A stretch of 64,000 nucleotides of DNA, taken from contig NZ_JACSQJ010000003.1 of the NCBI RefSeq assembly GCF_014836665.1, forward strand, positions 1 through 64,000, written 5' to 3'. The number at the start of each line of letters is the position of its first letter. Position 1 is the first letter of the stretch. The position numbers and the translations under genes are program-made. Below, piece by piece: positions 61,529-64,000 of this stretch. The DNA is from Luteimonas colneyensis. GTDB lineage: Bacteria; Pseudomonadota; Gammaproteobacteria; Xanthomonadales; Xanthomonadaceae. Below the pieces are notes generated by a model. That model worked only from the letters and a program-made list of their open reading frames with translations, did not search any database and was not told where the DNA came from.

Positions 61529-63256
61529 ATGACCCTCGCGCGCGACCCCCGCGAGGAGGCGCGCCGCGCGGTCGCCGCGGCCCCCGGCAATGCCATCGCC
61601 TGGATCGTGCTGGCAGATGCCGAACTCGACGCCGGCAACGCGGCCGCGGGCGACGCCGCGGTGCGGCGGGCGCTGGCGCTGGCGCCGGGCCATCCCGAAG
61701 CACTCGCCCGCCTGGGCCGGCTGCAGTGGATGCAGGGCCGGCACCGCGACGCCGCCGACAGCCTGCGCCAGGCCGCGCGCGCAGCGCCTGGCCATCCGGG
61801 CATCGCGCTGTGGCTCGGGCATGTGCTGGAGGACACCGGCGAGGCCGAGGCCGCCGCCGAGGCCTATGCCCGCGCGCACGCGCTGGCTCCCGACGCGGCG
61901 CAGATCGCCGCCCACCTGCTGGCCTGGCGCCGGCGCCTGTGCGATTGGCGCGGCCTCGACGCGCTGTCGGCGCAGGTGCGCGGCGCCGTGGCCCGCGGCG
62001 AGGCGGCCGTGGAGCCCTTCGCCTTCCTCAGCGAGGACGCCGACGCCCTCGAGCAGCTGCGCTGCGCGCGCCTGAGCGCGGTCCAGGTCGCGCGCCGGGC
62101 AAGGGTGCTGCCGCCGCGCACGATCAGCGACGCCGGTCCGCTGCGCATCGGCTTCCTCTCCAACGGCTTCGGCGCCCATCCCACGGGCCTGCTCACGGTG
62201 GCCTGCTTCGAGGCGCTTCGCGCGGAGCCCGGGCTCGAGGTGCACCTGTTCGCGCTCAATCCGGGCGACGGCAGCGCGGTGCGCCAGCGGCTCGAGGCCG
62301 CCACGACCCTGCACGACGTCGCCTCCCTTCCGCATGCGCAGGTGGCGATGCGCATCCGCGACGCCGGCATCGACATCCTCCACGACCTGCGCGGCTGGGG
62401 CGGCGGCGGCGTACCGGCGGTGCTGGCGATGCGCCCGGCGCCGCTGCAGGTGAACTGGCTGGCCTATCCGGGCACGTCCGGGGCGCCGTGGATCGATTAC
62501 GTGCTGGCGGACGGATTCGTGCTGCCGCCGGGGCTGGAGGCGGGCTTTTCGGAAGCCGTGGCGCGCCTGCCGCGCTGCTTCCAGCCCTCCGACACCCGCC
62601 GTGCGCCGGCACCGCCGCCGTCGCGCGAGGCCTGCGGGCTGCCGGACGAGGGCGTGGTCTTCTGCTGCTTCAACAACAGCTACAAGACCAACCCGGCGAG
62701 CTTCGCGCGCGCGATGGCCATCCTGCGCGGCGTGCCCGGCAGCGTGCTGTGGCTGCTGTCGGGTCCCGGCCGCGGCGACGACCGCCTGCGCGCCGCGGCA
62801 TCGTCCGCGGGCGTGGACGCGGCGCGCCTGGTCTTCATGCCCAAGCAGCCGCACGCGGACTACCTCGCGCGCCTGCAGCTGGCCGACCTGTTCCTGGACA
62901 GCAATCCCTACAACGCCCACACCACCGCGTCCGATGCGCTCTGGGCCGGCTGCCCGGTGCTGACGCGCCCGGGCCGCAGCTTCGCCGCGCGCGTGGCGGG
63001 CAGCCTCAACCACCACCTGGGACTGGGCGAACTCAACGTGGCCGATGACGCAGCGTTCGTCGGACTGGCCACCGCGCTGGGCAACGACCCGGCCCGCCTG
63101 CGCGATCTTCGCAGCCGCCTGCACGGGCTTCGCGCATGCTCGGGCCTGTTCGACATGGCCGGCTTCGCGCGCGACTTCGCGGCCATGGCCCGGGCGATGG
63201 CCGCGCGCCACCGCGACGGGCTGCCGCCGGCGTCGATCGAGCTGCACCAGGCCTGA
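61529..63256 (+). CDS. TPR protein with O-GlcNAc transferase (SPINDLY/OGT, GT41) domain
   Basis: 575 residues. Residues about 10-130 form TPRs (AIAWIVLADAELDAGNAAAG, AWIRLGRLQW-like blocks). From about 200 the GT41 catalytic part begins: PLRIGFLSNGFGAHPTGLL, HDLRGWGGGG, VNWLAYPGTSGAPWIDYVLA, and the nucleotide-sugar segment SNPYNAHTTASDALWAGCPV. Resembles the OGT homologue characterised structurally in Xanthomonas. The acceptor protein and sugar in this organism are unknown. 16 bp after prfA. Confidence 0.88.
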   Translation: MTLARDPREEARRAVAAAPGNAIAWIVLADAELDAGNAAAGDAAVRRALALAPGHPEALARLGRLQWMQGRHRDAADSLRQAARAAPGHPGIALWLGHVLEDTGEAEAAAEAYARAHALAPDAAQIAAHLLAWRRRLCDWRGLDALSAQVRGAVARGEAAVEPFAFLSEDADALEQLRCARLSAVQVARRARVLPPRTISDAGPLRIGFLSNGFGAHPTGLLTVACFEALRAEPGLEVHLFALNPGDGSAVRQRLEAATTLHDVASLPHAQVAMRIRDAGIDILHDLRGWGGGGVPAVLAMRPAPLQVNWLAYPGTSGAPWIDYVLADGFVLPPGLEAGFSEAVARLPRCFQPSDTRRAPAPPPSREACGLPDEGVVFCCFNNSYKTNPASFARAMAILRGVPGSVLWLLSGPGRGDDRLRAAASSAGVDAARLVFMPKQPHADYLARLQLADLFLDSNPYNAHTTASDALWAGCPVLTRPGRSFAARVAGSLNHHLGLGELNVADDAAFVGLATALGNDPARLRDLRSRLHGLRACSGLFDMAGFARDFAAMARAMAARHRDGLPPASIELHQA

Positions 63257-63308
63257 CCCGCGGGCGGCACGCGCCGCCCGCCCCGACCCACCCCGCGGGA
63301 GCGCACGG

Positions 63309-64000
63309 ATGAAGACGTTCAAGGGCGAGGAGTACAGGACCGAGCTGCGGCGCATGCAGCACGAGCTGGTGGCGATGGCGCGCTGGGCGCGGCAGCGCGG
63401 CGAACGCATCGCGATCGTGATGGAAGGCCGGGACACCGCCGGCAAGGGCGGCACGATCAAGGCCATCACCGAGCACCTGGACACGCGCCAGTACCGCGTG
63501 GTGGCGCTGCCGAAGCCGAGCGAGCGCGAGCAGGGCGAGTGGTACTTCCAGCGCTATGTGTGCCACCTGCCGGCGGCCGGCGAGATCGTGCTGTTCGACC
63601 GCAGCTGGTACAACCGCGCCGGCGTCGAGAAGGTGATGGGCTTCGCCACCGACGCCCAGGTCGACGCCTTCCTGGCGCAGGCGCCGGTGTTCGAGCGGCT
63701 GCTGGTCGACGACGGCATCCGGCTGTTCAAGTACTGGCTGTGCTGCGACCAGGAACAGCAGGAGGAGCGCTTCGCCGAGCGGCTCGAGGATCCGCTCAAG
63801 GCCTGGAAGCTGTCACCGGTCGACGTCGAGGCCCGGCTGCGCTACGACGACTACACCCGCGCCCGCGAGGACATGCTCGCGGCCACGCACACCGATCATG
63901 CGCCGTGGACGCTGGTGGACTTCAACCACCAGAAGTCGGGGCGGCTGGCGCTGATCCGGCACCTGCTCGACCGGCTTCCGGACGTGACCGTGCCGGCCAG
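63309..64000 (+). CDS. ppk2: Polyphosphate kinase 2 family protein (cut by window end)
   Basis: The first 230 residues are visible; the gene continues beyond the edge. MKTFKGEEYRTELRRMQHEL is followed by the Walker A-like VMEGRDTAGKGGTIK and the Walker B-like LFDRSWYNRAGVEKVMGF, then the lid region CDQEQQEERFAERLEDPLK with WKLSPVD after it. Class I PPK2 enzymes phosphorylate nucleoside diphosphates with polyphosphate; the class cannot be fixed from a partial sequence. ATG at 63309 lies 52 bp after the OGT-like gene. Confidence 0.93.
   Translation, partial: MKTFKGEEYRTELRRMQHELVAMARWARQRGERIAIVMEGRDTAGKGGTIKAITEHLDTRQYRVVALPKPSEREQGEWYFQRYVCHLPAAGEIVLFDRSWYNRAGVEKVMGFATDAQVDAFLAQAPVFERLLVDDGIRLFKYWLCCDQEQQEERFAERLEDPLKAWKLSPVDVEARLRYDDYTRAREDMLAATHTDHAPWTLVDFNHQKSGRLALIRHLLDRLPDVTVPA

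Overview
The window is a GC-rich stretch of a gammaproteobacterial chromosome, most likely Xanthomonadaceae (Lysobacter, Luteimonas or Xanthomonas type). This is inferred from the very high GC, the class II (plant-type) DAHP synthase, an O-GlcNAc-transferase-like TPR protein of the type known from Xanthomonas next to prfA, and an alpha operon separated from secY with no rpmJ between them. No insertion sequence, prophage, CRISPR array or rRNA gene was seen; this is core genome.

Left part (1-18.9 kb). kbl faces a minus-strand pair encoding an RluB/RsuA-family pseudouridine synthase and a secreted unknown protein. Two tandem OmpA-family genes follow, with nearly identical 3' halves. Then come a SleB-type hydrolase and a glutathione S-transferase (+ strand), and a minus-strand block with mdh, prpE, prpB and prpC (propionate/methylcitrate) preceded by an aminotransferase and ppiB. 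typA is on the plus strand, followed by a 2'-5' RNA ligase gene whose 5' end is out of frame, a class II DAHP synthase and dsbB.

Centre (18.9-52.2 kb). Nearly all translation and transcription core genes lie on the minus strand. In transcription order: promoter, tRNA-Tyr, tRNA-Gly, tRNA-Thr, tufB, tRNA-Trp, secE, nusG; promoter, rplK, rplA, rplJ, rplL, rpoB, rpoC; promoter, rpsL, rpsG, fusA, tufA; promoter, the S10 and spc operons from rpsJ to secY; terminator; promoter, the alpha operon (rpsM, rpsK, rpsD, rpoA, rplQ) and a terminator. The leader of the S10 operon and the rpoC-rpsL gap share a structured element: a hairpin with a UNCG-like tetraloop, a 32-34-nt hairpin with GGA in its loop, and further downstream a terminator-like hairpin with a U-tract. 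Both tuf genes are followed by a related set of hairpins. These shared RNA structures are the most interesting signals in the window.

Right part (52.2-64 kb). ychF, pth, rplY, prs, tRNA-Gln, ispE, lolB and a TPR gene run on the minus strand in tightly packed order; the ispE reading frame ends inside the tRNA-Gln anticodon loop. Diverging from them on the plus strand are hemA, prfA (overlapping hemA), the OGT-like gene and a polyphosphate kinase 2 gene cut by the window edge.
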